The notes beneath the pieces were generated by a model. That model did no database searches. It saw only the letters and a program-made list of their open reading frames with translations, and was not told the DNA's origin. Positions 29,189-38,648 of a stretch of DNA of 64,000 bases are shown here, in pieces; within the stretch, counting starts at the first letter, position 1, and each line of letters starts with the position of its first letter. Both the position numbers and the translations under genes were made by a program. This stretch comes from Duncaniella muricolitica (GTDB taxonomy: Bacteria > Bacteroidota > Bacteroidia > Bacteroidales > Muribaculaceae): positions 3,162,001 to 3,226,000 of the forward strand of contig CP061009.1 in the NCBI GenBank assembly GCA_025808375.1, read 5' to 3'.

Positions 29189-30556
29189 CAATGATTCGGT
29201 AAAATTTGAGGTTGTTCAGCCTTGGCTAAGCCGCTAACTGAGCCAACCGATGATTTATTTTCTGAATTATTTTTAGATACGGAGATTTTCCGCAAGTCGA
29301 AATAATTGTTGAGGCGAGATAAGATTCAAACATAAGCCACTTGAACTGCGCTAAGGAAAGATCCGGATAATCTTTCCTTATGACCTCTTTGCAGACATTG
29401 AGGGCAGTGAAGGAAAGATTGAACGCAAGTCAAGCCGGGCTTTGTCGCGGGTCTGCTGTGACTGAAGTCCGGTGAACTGCTTGGCATCGCGTATGCCGAA
29501 CTCAATCTGAAAGCGGGTGCGGTAGAAACCGATGATCTTTTCAGGCCTCATGTCGGTGTCGGTAGAGAGGTAAAGAAGAGGCTCTGCGTTTTCAACCGGA
29601 CAGACCACGATACGGATGTCGCGTTTCAATGCCCTCGAATGTACGACCGCCGTGTGACATCGGGTTTTGTTTCCTTTGGAATCCTCATATATGAATGAAG
29701 TGAACACGGACATGTCAAGGTTGGAGAAATCCACTTTCTCTCCATACTTTTTCTTTCTGCCGCGTCTTCGCGGGGCGGAGGAATCCGGTATGGCCTGATA
29801 CCTCAGATATGAGTTGGCACGTAATCTCCCGACAAATCGAAATCCCATGCCAATCACTTCATTTACAAACTCATATTTGGAGAAAAAGGCATCGGCAACC
29901 AGAATATCCGTCAGTGAGAGCAGCTTTGTCGCCTTTGACCTGACAAGTGCCACATACCAGTCAAGCATTGACATTTGTTTCTCGGATTCAAGAGTCCTAA
30001 AGTTCGGTGACTGGACAGCACCGAGCATCACGCATGTATGTTTACTCAGACTTATTGCCCCGATCGCCATTATCTCAAGACCGCGTTTCACACGTTGTGC
30101 CACCCCAGACCAGAAACGGCCTATGCCATACGTCAGTCTGCCTGCTTTGAAATGAAGGACGGATCGATTGCCACTGCCATGTCATCGGCCGGCCCAAAAC
30201 AATCCTGCGCCATACCTATGTTTACTTTCATCCAGTCTACGGATGTCTTGAAATTGGAGGCAAAGGTCTTGGCTGTACGACCGCCATAGCGCGACAGCCG
30301 GGTAAAATTGACTTTACCCGGAATCACCGCTACAGTGCGTATTGTTAAAATCAGCCAGTTGAGGAACCTTTTGCTCATCTTGGTTGTAGTATTTTCAAAT
30401 ACCGACTTACACTGAAAGGTGAAGTCTTTGAGAATCGCCAATACGTTCATACGCTAAGTTTTTTTATATTGAACGCTTTGGCGATTCATTTGTATTTGAT
30501 AATTCGTTATATTAACTTAAGTTTCAACTACTTCGGCAATTTTTACCGAATCATTG
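29189..30556 (-). mobile_element. IS4-family element, copy B (right end of composite)
   Basis: A 1,368-bp copy, same orientation as copy A, with the same terminal repeats. Its transposase reads toward nadE and stops only 60 bp before the nadE start, so read-through could drive the cargo. Confidence 0.93.
29226..30450 (-). pseudogene. IS4-family transposase with two frameshifts
   Basis: Starts MNVLAILKDFTFQ. It is broken after FISK (about 30150) and again near 29433, where one base seems missing after ARLD. The middle section with the two catalytic aspartate regions (VAIDPSF, LVADAFF) and the YRTRFQIEFGIRDAK signature is present. Confidence 0.9.
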
Positions 30557-30565
30557 TTACAGCGC

Positions 30566-31093
30566 ATGAATATCGAAAAACTCTTTTCACAGAAAATCAA
30601 CCTTCCGGAAATCAAGAGTGTGGTTTCATGGGCTTCCGGCTCACGGGATAACTTTAAAATGCTTTGGGGGTTTGTACGGTCGGATGACAGGCGGACAAGT
30701 GTGAACGCGCTTTGGACAATGACCCATCTCCCTGAAACAGATGTTAAGTGTATTATTTCACTGCGCGATGAAATGATTGATATGCTGTTGACTGAAACAG
30801 ACATAGGCAAGAAGCGTATGCTTCTTCAGCTTCTAAGAGAGCAGGAATATGCCGCTGACGATATTCGGACAGATTTCCTTGACTACTGTATGTCAAAAAT
30901 CAATTCCGAGTGTGAGTCATACGCAGTCAGAGGTTACTGCATATATGCTGCCTATAAGATGAGCCGACATTTCCCCGAACTACTTTCTGAATTGGAGGAA
31001 CATCTTGACATGATGCAATATCAGCCACTCTCTCCGGGTCTGAAAAGCGCACTCCGTCAGACAAAATCAAAAATCTCAAAACTAAAGATATGA
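30566..31093 (+). CDS. unknown helical protein
   Basis: A 175-aa protein that I do not recognise. It is rich in alternating helices with a spacing like HEAT-type repeats (RTSVNALWTMTHLPETD, KKRMLLQLLREQEYA, SYAVRGYCIYAAYKMS). No signal peptide or membrane segment. The start is ATG 30566, three bases after the right target duplication of the composite transposon, so the insertion separated this gene from its own upstream region. It overlaps the next gene by ATGA. Confidence 0.6.
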   Translation: MNIEKLFSQKINLPEIKSVVSWASGSRDNFKMLWGFVRSDDRRTSVNALWTMTHLPETDVKCIISLRDEMIDMLLTETDIGKKRMLLQLLREQEYAADDIRTDFLDYCMSKINSECESYAVRGYCIYAAYKMSRHFPELLSELEEHLDMMQYQPLSPGLKSALRQTKSKISKLKI

Positions 31094-31578
31094 CAAGAAC
31101 ATCAATTCTGTCGGTAGCCACGGCACTGACAATACTCACCGCCTCTTGCGGTGGCAACAAGGAAAAGCACGTGCCAGCCGACAAACAGCGGCAGGATACC
31201 GCGGCGAATGTGAACATGCGCGGTCAGTGGTATCTGGATAGCATTGTATTCAGTGACTCCGAATATGTGCGTGTGCGTCCTGACGTAAGGCTTTCAAGCA
31301 TACATCAGTATATCGTTTTCGAAGATAGCACATACTTTATCCAGACGAACTGCAACACATTCACAGGCTCCTACACGGTCATAGGCGATTCAATCACGCT
31401 TGCTGACGGAGTGATGACAGAAAAGGCCTGCGACAACATGGCAGTCGAGGACGCTCTCCGCAGGATTCTCCCGAATATCGCCACGGTCTATATCCAGAAC
31501 GATTCCATCGCCCGGCTTGATAGCCGCAATCTGTCGGAATACATCGTGCTTCGCAAGGCCCAGATAAAGATAAAATGA
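31090..31578 (+). CDS. META/HslJ-like lipoprotein
   Basis: A 162-aa predicted lipoprotein with lipobox LTASC (cysteine about residue 20). The C-terminal half fits the META/HslJ-type fold (GQWYLDSIVF, TNCNTFTGSYTVIGDSITL, MTEKACDNMAVEDALRRIL). Such proteins sit in the outer membrane; their function is largely unknown. Start overlaps the preceding gene by 4 bp, so co-translation is likely. Confidence 0.7.
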   Translation: MTRTSILSVATALTILTASCGGNKEKHVPADKQRQDTAANVNMRGQWYLDSIVFSDSEYVRVRPDVRLSSIHQYIVFEDSTYFIQTNCNTFTGSYTVIGDSITLADGVMTEKACDNMAVEDALRRILPNIATVYIQNDSIARLDSRNLSEYIVLRKAQIKIK

Positions 31579-31593
31579 AAAAACTGAAAACTT

Positions 31594-31881
31594 ATGGAAG
31601 AAAATAAACTGACCCCCTTCACAGATGCTCCCAACACGGCAGTAATAACATGTTGCCATGTGACAGACGATGGCGCACCAGTGCTTTACGTTTCGCATGA
31701 CGAGGACGACGGCATGTGGCAATTTCTTTGTGGCGGAGAGCATTCGGAAGATGAAGCAAGAATCGTCTCCCTGAGATATATTTATGAGCTTGACCATTCG
31801 GTCGGTCTGCTGAAAGATATGCCTTGCGGCTGTTATGCGGAAAGGGAATCTCCCGCAGAGGAATGGATTGTGAACGGCTAA
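31594..31881 (+). CDS. DUF2185/Imm33-like small protein
   Basis: A 95-aa soluble acidic protein. The segment GAPVLYVSHDEDDGMWQFLC followed by an acidic stretch and a final MPCGCYAERES resembles DUF2185 proteins, some of which are grouped with immunity protein Imm33. No toxin is visible next to it, so an immunity role is not supported by context. It follows the lipoprotein gene by 15 bp. Confidence 0.5.
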   Translation: MEENKLTPFTDAPNTAVITCCHVTDDGAPVLYVSHDEDDGMWQFLCGGEHSEDEARIVSLRYIYELDHSVGLLKDMPCGCYAERESPAEEWIVNG

Positions 31882-31891
31882 ACAGGAAAAT

Positions 31892-32334
31892 ATGACAAAG
31901 ACAATCTATCGTTCTAAAATCGACTGGTGGGTCTGGCTTGTAACAGTAGGATCTCTCGCAGTTATATGGCTATCGGCTGTCGACATGTCATGGTGGTATG
32001 TCGTTTTTGTATGTGGAAGTACGACCTTGCTTTATGCGTGGCTGATGTTCGGTTGCTGGTATGAAATAGACGGCGAAGACCTCGTGATTTACCAACCCGC
32101 TTGCCAATATCCAAAATCAAAGACGTTAAGAAAACTTCCGGCTATCTCGCAACGGCCGGTATGTCACACCTGCGAGTTTCGATAAGTTTCACCGACCGCT
32201 CAGTGTTAAAAAGCTTTGCTCCGATTGAAATATCTCCTAAAGACCGCGATGGATTCATGACACAACTTAAATCTATCAATCCCAATTACTACTGGTGCGA
32301 TAAAAATCGCGTTAGTTTAGAAATCATCAAATAA
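31892..32334 (+). pseudogene. membrane protein with PH-like domain, frameshifted
   Basis: The first frame gives two membrane helices (DWWVWLVTVGSLAVIWLS, WWYVVFVCGSTTLLYAWLMF) and the start of a bacterial PH-like domain (YEIDGEDLVIYQ). The frame changes near 32095, and LPISKIKDVKKTSGYLATAG continues the domain. Rejoined length is about 147 aa. The original stop codon (TAC TAC TAA) was at the site where the next IS inserted, so the present 3' end reads 13 codons into that IS. Confidence 0.65.
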
Positions 32335-33627
32335 AGAGAGTTCTTTGACATTTTGGTCTGAATTGGTTGATGAGTCTTGCTTGGTTATAAGCTGTCGCAA
32401 TTCGATACGTTCCAACGCAGAAATTCTAATCAAGGTCGCCACCTCAGTAACTGAATAGCCGCTGTTATATTCAGCTTTTATTCTTGCTACCGTCAGATAA
32501 GATATGATGGCAGTCCAAATGTGGACTTTAACAGCATTTTCGGAGAACCCCCAAAGGTTCTTGATGACAATGTTCTGCTTAATCCACTTGAAGAAAACCT
32601 CAATATCCCAGCGGTGGCGATAAAGATTTGTGATTTCCAATGCGCTGACTTCAAAAATTATTGGATATGAAATCAACAATGGCATCATTGTCCGGATCAT
32701 ATACCCGTACGAATCTCATATCCTCAGGATAGAGTTTGCAGGACTTGTATCCGGTGACACGGATCCGAGAGTCCTCTATGATACTTGGGGTTGTGTCGGG
32801 GATGGTCAACTGCTTGATGGTTTTGAACTTCATGTTCTCTTTTGGACGTGACACCCAAAATGCCTGCGACTGATGGAATCTGAACAATGCTTTGAAGTCA
32901 ACATATGCCTTGTCCATTACATAAAAAGCGAATGGTTCCGGTGTGAGCATGTCGAGTTCGTTGCTATCATGCCATTTACCATCAGTGATATGGATGTTGG
33001 CAGGTACACTTCCTCGTAAATCAAGCAATGTGTGCATTTTTACTGCTCCCTTGCTGTATTTGCCCAACGCCCAAGCCTGCGAGTTTTATGCTTGTGGATA
33101 TGGTCGTGGAGTCCAACGCATAAATTACGTTGTCTATGGTTATCTCGGAGAGTTGAACCTTTGAATACATTGGTCTAACCAATCCAATAAGATAAAAACC
33201 CAAGGCCCTCAAAAAAATACGATAATCCCTACTTTCGTTGGCGCGAGACAATGATGTATGGTTCACTGTATTGCGAAAAACCGAGGTGATAAAGGATTTT
33301 CGAGTGGGCGTCCAAGCATAGGCAAATATCTCGAAGTGAATCACATCCTGTCAATTGACCGAAGAGCAGATGAAGGAGGTGGTTGTAACTGGTGAGATTC
33401 TTTACATGCCAATCGCCTTTATATTGCTTTACCAGCTTATCGAACCGGTAACGCGGTATAAACTCGATGACTTGGGAAAACACGAACTTTCCTTGATTCA
33501 TAATCTTGATGCTTCTGAACAACAAGACTAATAAACCAAATTCAAATCAAAAAATCAATGTACTCTTGTATTTGGCTAAATACTAATATGTTAATCGCAG
33601 TGGTTGGATTTTTATCGCACCACTACT
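32288..33627 (-). mobile_element. IS4-type element (second kind) with 6-bp target duplication
   Basis: Perfect 15-bp inverted ends GGTGCGATAAAAATC (32294-32308) and its complement (33607-33621), flanked by direct repeats ACTACT (32288-32293 and 33622-33627). The element is 1,328 bp. It is unrelated in sequence to copies A, B and C. Confidence 0.88.
32317..33525 (-). pseudogene. IS4-type transposase, three frameshifts
   Basis: Four consecutive frames together make one DDE transposase starting about MNQGKFVFSQVIEF. First aspartate in IYALDSTTIS, second in YVMDKAYVDF, and the IS4 signature in YRHRWDIEVFFKWIK. Frame changes lie near 33262, 33062 and 32660. The N-terminal part resembles DUF4372. 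Not functional as read. Confidence 0.85.
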
Positions 33628-34773
33628 AAAAGGGAAAAAGAAATAAAAGAGACTCCTGCCACCGCTCAATGGTCAAAAGGTACGCTGACAAAGCATAAGA
33701 CCATGCGGAAGCATCTGTCGGGTTTTCGAGCCACATTATATTTTGAAGACATCAACGATGAACTGCTTGCAAAGTTTGAGCTGTACCTAATCGGCAAGAG
33801 GCTCTCCAACAGCTATGTGTTCAAGTCCATGAAGGATATCAAGACTTTCCTTAACTGGGCCACTAAAAAGGGCTATAACCGCAATATCAAATACCAAAGC
33901 TATCAGCAACGTTTCCATGATGAGACAACTTCCGATACAGCAGTAAATCATTTCGCTCTTACTCCGGAGGAATTACAGTCCATTATGACTTTTCCTACCC
34001 ATAGGCAAGCTATTGATCGGGCAAGGGATGTGTTTGTGTTCTGCTGTTTCACAGGGCTAAGGTTCTCGGAAGTTATGGCCTTAAAAAGGTCAAATATGGA
34101 TGGGGATATACTTGATACGACAGCACAGAAGACCAGACAACGAAAAAGAATTCCCCTTGCAGAAGACGCCATGCGTATTTTATCAAAATACCCAGCCGCA
34201 CCTGATGAGGACGATCCGAGAATATTTCCCAAAATATCAAATCAAAAATTCAATTCACATCTAAAAGAAGTCGGGAAACTTGCCGGAATGACAGGCGATT
34301 GGATTATAGAAACACAAAACGGACGCTCTCGGACACGAACCACTGTAAAGAAATATGAGGCACTGGCCTCTCACTGCGCCCGAAGAACCTTTACAACCCT
34401 TTGTCTCCGTAAAGGAATGTCACCGGAGGATATTCGCGCAGTCACAGGGCATACTACGGCCAACATGATGATGAAATACGTCAAATTTGACGACGAAAGC
34501 AAGAGGGAAAAGATGAATCTTCTCAACAACAGCCATAGTCACGGTGTTGAAACCGTCTTTGACCATGCCATTACCGATGATGAAAGAATTCGTCTTGGCA
34601 TACCGACGCGTGAAGCTTATCTTGAAATGTTCGAAGGCGATACTGCCTCCGTCAATGCTCACCTCGCAGTCCTCGCTCATATCCGTGGCAACCTCGATGA
34701 CCGCGCCAACTACATCAAGCGTCTTCCCACAGATAAACTCAACGAAGTCCTTGAAATCATAATGAAACTATAA
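33622..34773 (+). pseudogene. tyrosine recombinase, 5' truncated
   Basis: About 380 codons of a phage-type integrase. The SAM-like core-binding domain (KHKTMRKHLSGFRATLYF) and a complete catalytic domain are present, with arginine in FTGLRFSEV, H-x-x-R in SHCARRTF, GHTT and tyrosine in MMKYVKF. The N-terminal arm-binding domain is missing: upstream is the IS, and before that insertion the adjacent sequence was the end of the PH-like gene, so the truncation is older than the IS. An internal ATG at 33703 could still give a short product. Confidence 0.8.
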
Positions 34774-34789
34774 AAAAACACCCTATTTG

Positions 34790-34823
34790 TTTACTTATAA
34801 GTAAAACATTTTTCGTACCTTTG
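34790..34823 (+). promoter_or_regulatory. palindromic operator and -7 box of the toxin-antitoxin operon
   Basis: Perfect 16-bp palindrome TTTACTTATAAGTAAA (34790-34805) followed 10 bases later by TACCTTTG (34816-34823), the -7 element, 29 bases before the toxin start. The antitoxin HTH protein is the obvious candidate to bind it. Confidence 0.7.
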
Positions 34824-34852
34824 CGTTTACAAAGACAAAGCACATATCGATT

Positions 34853-35323
34853 ATGAGTGAAGCAGAACTTATACAGCTGAACAAAGACCGTAATTGCACC
34901 CTCTACACCATTCAGTTTATCACTGAGGATAAGGGTGAGTATCTCCGTTTCTATAACCGTTTTAAGAATGATGCGACCTATAATGAGGATTTGGCCCGTA
35001 TAGCCAAATTCGTTGAAAGTATCGCTGACCTTGGTGCTCTTGAACGATTCTTCAGACCGGAGGGAAAGATGAGTGATAGGGTTTGTGCACTCCCGGTCGT
35101 AAAATCGAAGTTGCGCTTATATTGTCTGCGTCTATCAGACAGCATCCTTATTCTCGGTAATGGAGGAGTTAAGAAAACACGTACATACGACGAGGACGAT
35201 GAGCTGCACGGATTTGTAGTCACCCTGCAAAACTTTGACAAGCTTATCAAAGATGGTGTAAAGGACGGAACCATCACCATTTCCGAAAATGAAATTGAAA
35301 CCGACAAAACCTTTGACATATGA
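34853..35323 (+). CDS. HigB/RelE-like toxin
   Basis: A 156-aa protein with a RelE-fold pattern: an N-terminal helical half, then SKLRLYCLRLSDSILILGNGGVKKT, the paired beta-strands seen in HigB-type mRNA interferases, and a C-terminal helix (FVVTLQNFDKLIKDG). It precedes an XRE-type gene with a 4-bp ATGA overlap, the toxin-first order of HigBA. Expected activity is ribosome-dependent mRNA cleavage, inferred from the family. It is longer than classical HigB (about 90-110 aa). Confidence 0.72.
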   Translation: MSEAELIQLNKDRNCTLYTIQFITEDKGEYLRFYNRFKNDATYNEDLARIAKFVESIADLGALERFFRPEGKMSDRVCALPVVKSKLRLYCLRLSDSILILGNGGVKKTRTYDEDDELHGFVVTLQNFDKLIKDGVKDGTITISENEIETDKTFDI

Positions 35324-35586
35324 AAACTGCATTTGAAGAATATAACAAAATAGTGGACTCGATACCGGCTTCTATTCATAAGGAAGTAGCTATGGAGATA
35401 GCTGTCTCCAATAGGATTTACGAGCTTATGCAAGAAAAAGGACTGTCAAAGGCCGAGTTTGCCCGTTCGCTTGGTAAGCGTCCATGTGAAATTACCAAGT
35501 GGCTGAGCGGACAGCATAATTTCACCCTTTCCACCCTCGCGATGCTCTCCGCCTTTTTCGGTCAGCCAGTCATCACTGTAGGATAA
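35320..35586 (+). CDS. HigA-like XRE antitoxin
   Basis: An 88-aa DNA-binding protein. The helix-turn-helix lies at about residues 32-75 (RIYELMQEKGLSKAEFARSL ... EITKWLSGQHNFTLSTL). The N-terminal helix (FEEYNKIVDSIPASIHKEV) may contact the toxin. It likely neutralises the upstream toxin and represses the operon through the palindrome at 34790-34805. Confidence 0.8.
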   Translation: MKTAFEEYNKIVDSIPASIHKEVAMEIAVSNRIYELMQEKGLSKAEFARSLGKRPCEITKWLSGQHNFTLSTLAMLSAFFGQPVITVG

Positions 35587-35595
35587 GATAAACTT

Positions 35596-36356
35596 ATGTT
35601 GAAAACAACTGACGATTTCTTCATACCTGATAATGAGGTCAGGCTCCCGAAGGAGCTTGACTACAGCCGTGTGTCGGAATATGTGAGGTCGGCTGAGGCG
35701 TTCTCCCGCTCGACTTATCAGAGCGTCTATATCATTGACTATTTCAGGCAGAATTTCTTGTATGTGTCGCCCAATCCGATGTTTCTCTGCGGACTGCCGC
35801 CGGAGCGGATGACGGCACTCGGCTACCGTTTTTATTCACGTTATGTGCCAGAGGATGAACAGCCGATGCTCATTGAACTGAACAGGGCAGGTTTCTCGTT
35901 CTACAACAATATTCCGATCAATGAGCGTAAGGACTGGTACATCTCCTACGATTTCCATATCCTCAACGACGGGCGAAGGATCCTTGTCAACCACAAGCTA
36001 ACTCCGCTTGCCCTCACCTCGGACGGGCGGATATGGCTCGCCCTTTGCGTGGTGTCGGCTTCGACACACACCGAGTCCGGACATATTGAGATGCACCGCG
36101 TAGGCTCGTCTGATTTCTTTGAGTACAATCTGACCACACGTCGCTGGGACAAACGGCAGATGCTCGTGCTGACCGACGGCGAAAAAAATCGGTGCTTACT
36201 CTATCCATACAGGGCTACACCATGTCGGAGATTGCCGATAAGATCTGCCTGTCACCCGACACCATCAAGAAATACCGTCAACGTATCTTCGAGAAACTTG
36301 ATGTGCGCAATATCTCCGAGGCGATAGTTGCAGCCACGAACAACAAGCTACTCTGA
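35596..36356 (+). pseudogene. PAS-LuxR type regulator with a poly-A frameshift
   Basis: The N-terminal 190 codons form a PAS-like sensor region (QSVYIIDYFRQNFLYVSPN, SFYNNIPINERKDWYISYDF). The C-terminal LuxR helix-turn-helix is in another frame: LTLSIQGYTMSEIADKICLS, then DTIKKYRQRIFEKLDVRNI. The two join in an A run (seven A at 36182-36188); eight would read GEKKSVLTLSIQG, an intact product of about 253 aa. It follows the antitoxin gene by 9 bp, so it may be co-transcribed. Confidence 0.85.
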
Positions 36357-36377
36357 ATTACGACAAAGTTTTATACA

Positions 36378-36560
36378 TTAATCTCCTGCAATCAAAATCC
36401 TGATAACGAGCACTGGGATAACAATGACAATAATGGTTATGATAATGGATAATATCCAACATAACCATTTTGACTTGATTTTATCTTCTAAATATCTCTC
36501 GACTTTATAACCGATGAAGCCGCTAATTATTCCGATTATTATTTCATGTAGTATATCCAT
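36378..36560 (-). CDS. small membrane protein
   Basis: A 60-aa product with an N-terminal amphipathic or membrane helix (IIIGIISGFIGYKV), a charged middle (ERYLEDKIKSK) and a strongly hydrophobic C-terminal helix (ILSIIITIIVIVIPVLVIRIL). I do not recognise it. The composition and charge layout look like a real small membrane protein, but support is only from the frame itself. Confidence 0.45.
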   Translation of the reverse strand: MDILHEIIIGIISGFIGYKVERYLEDKIKSKWLCWILSIIITIIVIVIPVLVIRILIAGD

Positions 36561-36627
36561 TCTGTAAAATAATTATTTCTTAAGAGGATAAAGAAAGTTT
36601 ATTTTCAATATATCCCCCTCACAGGAT

Positions 36628-37158
36628 TTAATTGCGGCAAAGATAGAATCTGGGAAAGTGCTTCACTTCCCGACCAACGGCAATATTGGCGGCTATCCGT
36701 GCGCAGATGTGGGCTGCAAGCCGTTGAGTGGATTCGTTAGTTACTCCGGCTTTTATTTCCGGCAATGCTTCACCGAGCCAGTCGCAACCCTCCATATTCC
36801 AGAAAGCGCAGTACTCCGACATATATTCCGCCGCCCACAGCCGTAAATCCGTCTGTGCAAGCACTTCCTTGTCATCGCCGGGCATTATCACAATTGCCCC
36901 TGCACCTCTCACAAAATCAAAAGTATATATTATAGGTACTGAAACTATGTCGCTCACGAAGTGCGAATTTTCGTTGCCGCCATATTTTGAGATTATATTT
37001 ATGGTGGTGCTATTCTTTTGATAGTCTGTGTCATTCCCAACAACTATATTTGAAAAACCTATACTTTTCAGCTCGGATTTCAGATAGGCTACAAAAGTGT
37101 CTGTGCCGATAACCATTATCCGGCACTCCTTGATAAGATGTCTTTCCTCGTTTGTCAT
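36628..37158 (-). CDS. unknown protein, possibly ThiF/E1-like
   Basis: A 176-aa protein starting MTNEERHLIKECRIMVIG. The first strand-loop-helix (RIMVIGTDTFVAYLKSEL) suggests a Rossmann-type fold, and the C-terminal QRLAAHICARIAANIAVG looks like the helix following the adenylation domain of ThiF/MoeB-like proteins. The ATP-binding and cysteine motifs of that family are not seen, so a full E1-like activity is unlikely. It is divergent from the barrel gene, with 187 bp between. Confidence 0.55.
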   Translation of the reverse strand: MTNEERHLIKECRIMVIGTDTFVAYLKSELKSIGFSNIVVGNDTDYQKNSTTINIISKYGGNENSHFVSDIVSVPIIYTFDFVRGAGAIVIMPGDDKEVLAQTDLRLWAAEYMSEYCAFWNMEGCDWLGEALPEIKAGVTNESTQRLAAHICARIAANIAVGREVKHFPRFYLCRN

Positions 37159-38648
37159 ATCTGATATTCTATTTCTACGAAAGCGTCTTGCTACGATTAC
37201 TTGATGCAAAATTAGAAATTGCCTTATCGGTGTGCCATACCCCAAAGTGTATATTTTCGCCTCGGTCTGTATTTGTACTCTTTTGGGTATGGCATGGAAT
37301 TTCTCATGACTGTAATTTTGCAACAGAAATAAAAAAATCACAAATATGAAAACATTACTGACTTTTATTGCTGCGATGATTTGCACTCTGCAAAGCTCAG
37401 CGCAGACTGTAGCACCTGATACGACTTCAAGAAATGAAGTTGCTGAAGGGTTGCTAACAGTCTTGCTTCCTGCGATAGCTGAAAAAGACTCAACAAAAAA
37501 TATCCATGAGCTTGACGAAATAGTTGTTAAAGCACCAAAAGTAATCCGCAAGTCTGATATGGATGTTTATCATCCCTCGAAAAGCGCGGTTGACAATTCC
37601 AAGAACGGTATGCAGTTGCTCCGCAATCTGATGATACCGACTCTTACGGTAAATGATGCCTTGGGTTCGATAAGCGCGGCAGGACAATCTGTTCAGATAC
37701 GAATCAACGGCAGGGTTGCGACCATTGAGCAGGTCAAAGCTCTTCTGCCGGAAACAATAAAGCGCGTTGAATGGATTGATAATCTGGGACTACGCTATAA
37801 CGGAGCCAACTATGTGCTCAATTTTATCGTAACAAATCCCACGCTCGGAGGTTCTTTAATGCTGGAGGGAAAACAGGCTGTCAATGAGAAATGGGGATAT
37901 TACCGGGCTGATACAAAATTCAATATCGGCCGTTCCCAATGGGGAGTAGGTGCATATTTCAAACTCACAGATAATGTGAAGTCTCACCGCGAATATGAAG
38001 AAACATTTACATATCCTGACGGCACATCATTGACAAGGACTGAAACACCCATAGGCGGAGAACTTGACAACAGCCAGGGCGCAATGTGGCTGACTTATAA
38101 CTACATAAAACCGGATACCACTGTGTTTTATGTAGCCCTGCAAGCCAACCGCAATTTTGCGGATAAATGGCTATATAATGGGGTATTGAGTCTAAGTAAT
38201 GGCGAAAAAGACATCAACCTCACCGATTCTCACGGCAATATTGGCACAACTCCGTCTTTCTCAGCGTATCTTGAGCAGCACTTTAGCCATAAACAGACGT
38301 TGGTCGTGGACTTCAGTGCGTCACTTTATTTCGGGCACTCATATTCAGATTATATTGAGCATATGCCGGCTACCTCTCAGCTTATAAATGATATTCACAC
38401 CTATATGAAAGACTGGAATCAAGCTTACGGCATCGAGGCTGACTATATAAAACAATGGAGAAACTCTCGTCTTACCGCAGGAGCGTCTTACACAGCTAAC
38501 CGCAATCGCTCAACATACAAGAGTCTTGACTGGGAAGTATTTCATCAACGTCAGGACAAGGCATATTTCTTTGCCGAATATTTCCACCGTATCAACAAAG
38601 TTTCTTTAACAGGAGGACTTGGTGCGCAATATACCTCGTTCCTTTTTA

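Larger units (their letters stand above)
24657..30562. mobile_element. composite transposon carrying nadE and a DAACS symporter
   Basis: Two IS4-family copies in direct orientation (24663-26040 and 29189-30556) enclose 3.1 kb of cargo. The outer flanks carry the same 6-bp sequence TTACAG (24657-24662 and 30557-30562), while the inner flanks differ (TATTTT and GACTTA). This is what is expected if the whole 5,894-bp unit moved as one. Target duplication length matches the 6 bp seen for the third copy of this IS at 38649-40022. Confidence 0.85.

Noticed and set aside
24663..30556. Two independent IS insertions instead of a composite transposon
   Set aside because: Independent insertions would each have matching flanks. 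Here the matching 6-bp sequence is found only on the outer sides.
31594..31881. An immunity protein of a polymorphic toxin system
   Set aside because: DUF2185/Imm33 similarity is weak and no toxin domain or secretion signal gene is adjacent.
34786..34789. TTTG as the -33 box of the toxin-antitoxin promoter
   Set aside because: It is 26 bases from the -7 box, longer than the usual 19-21.
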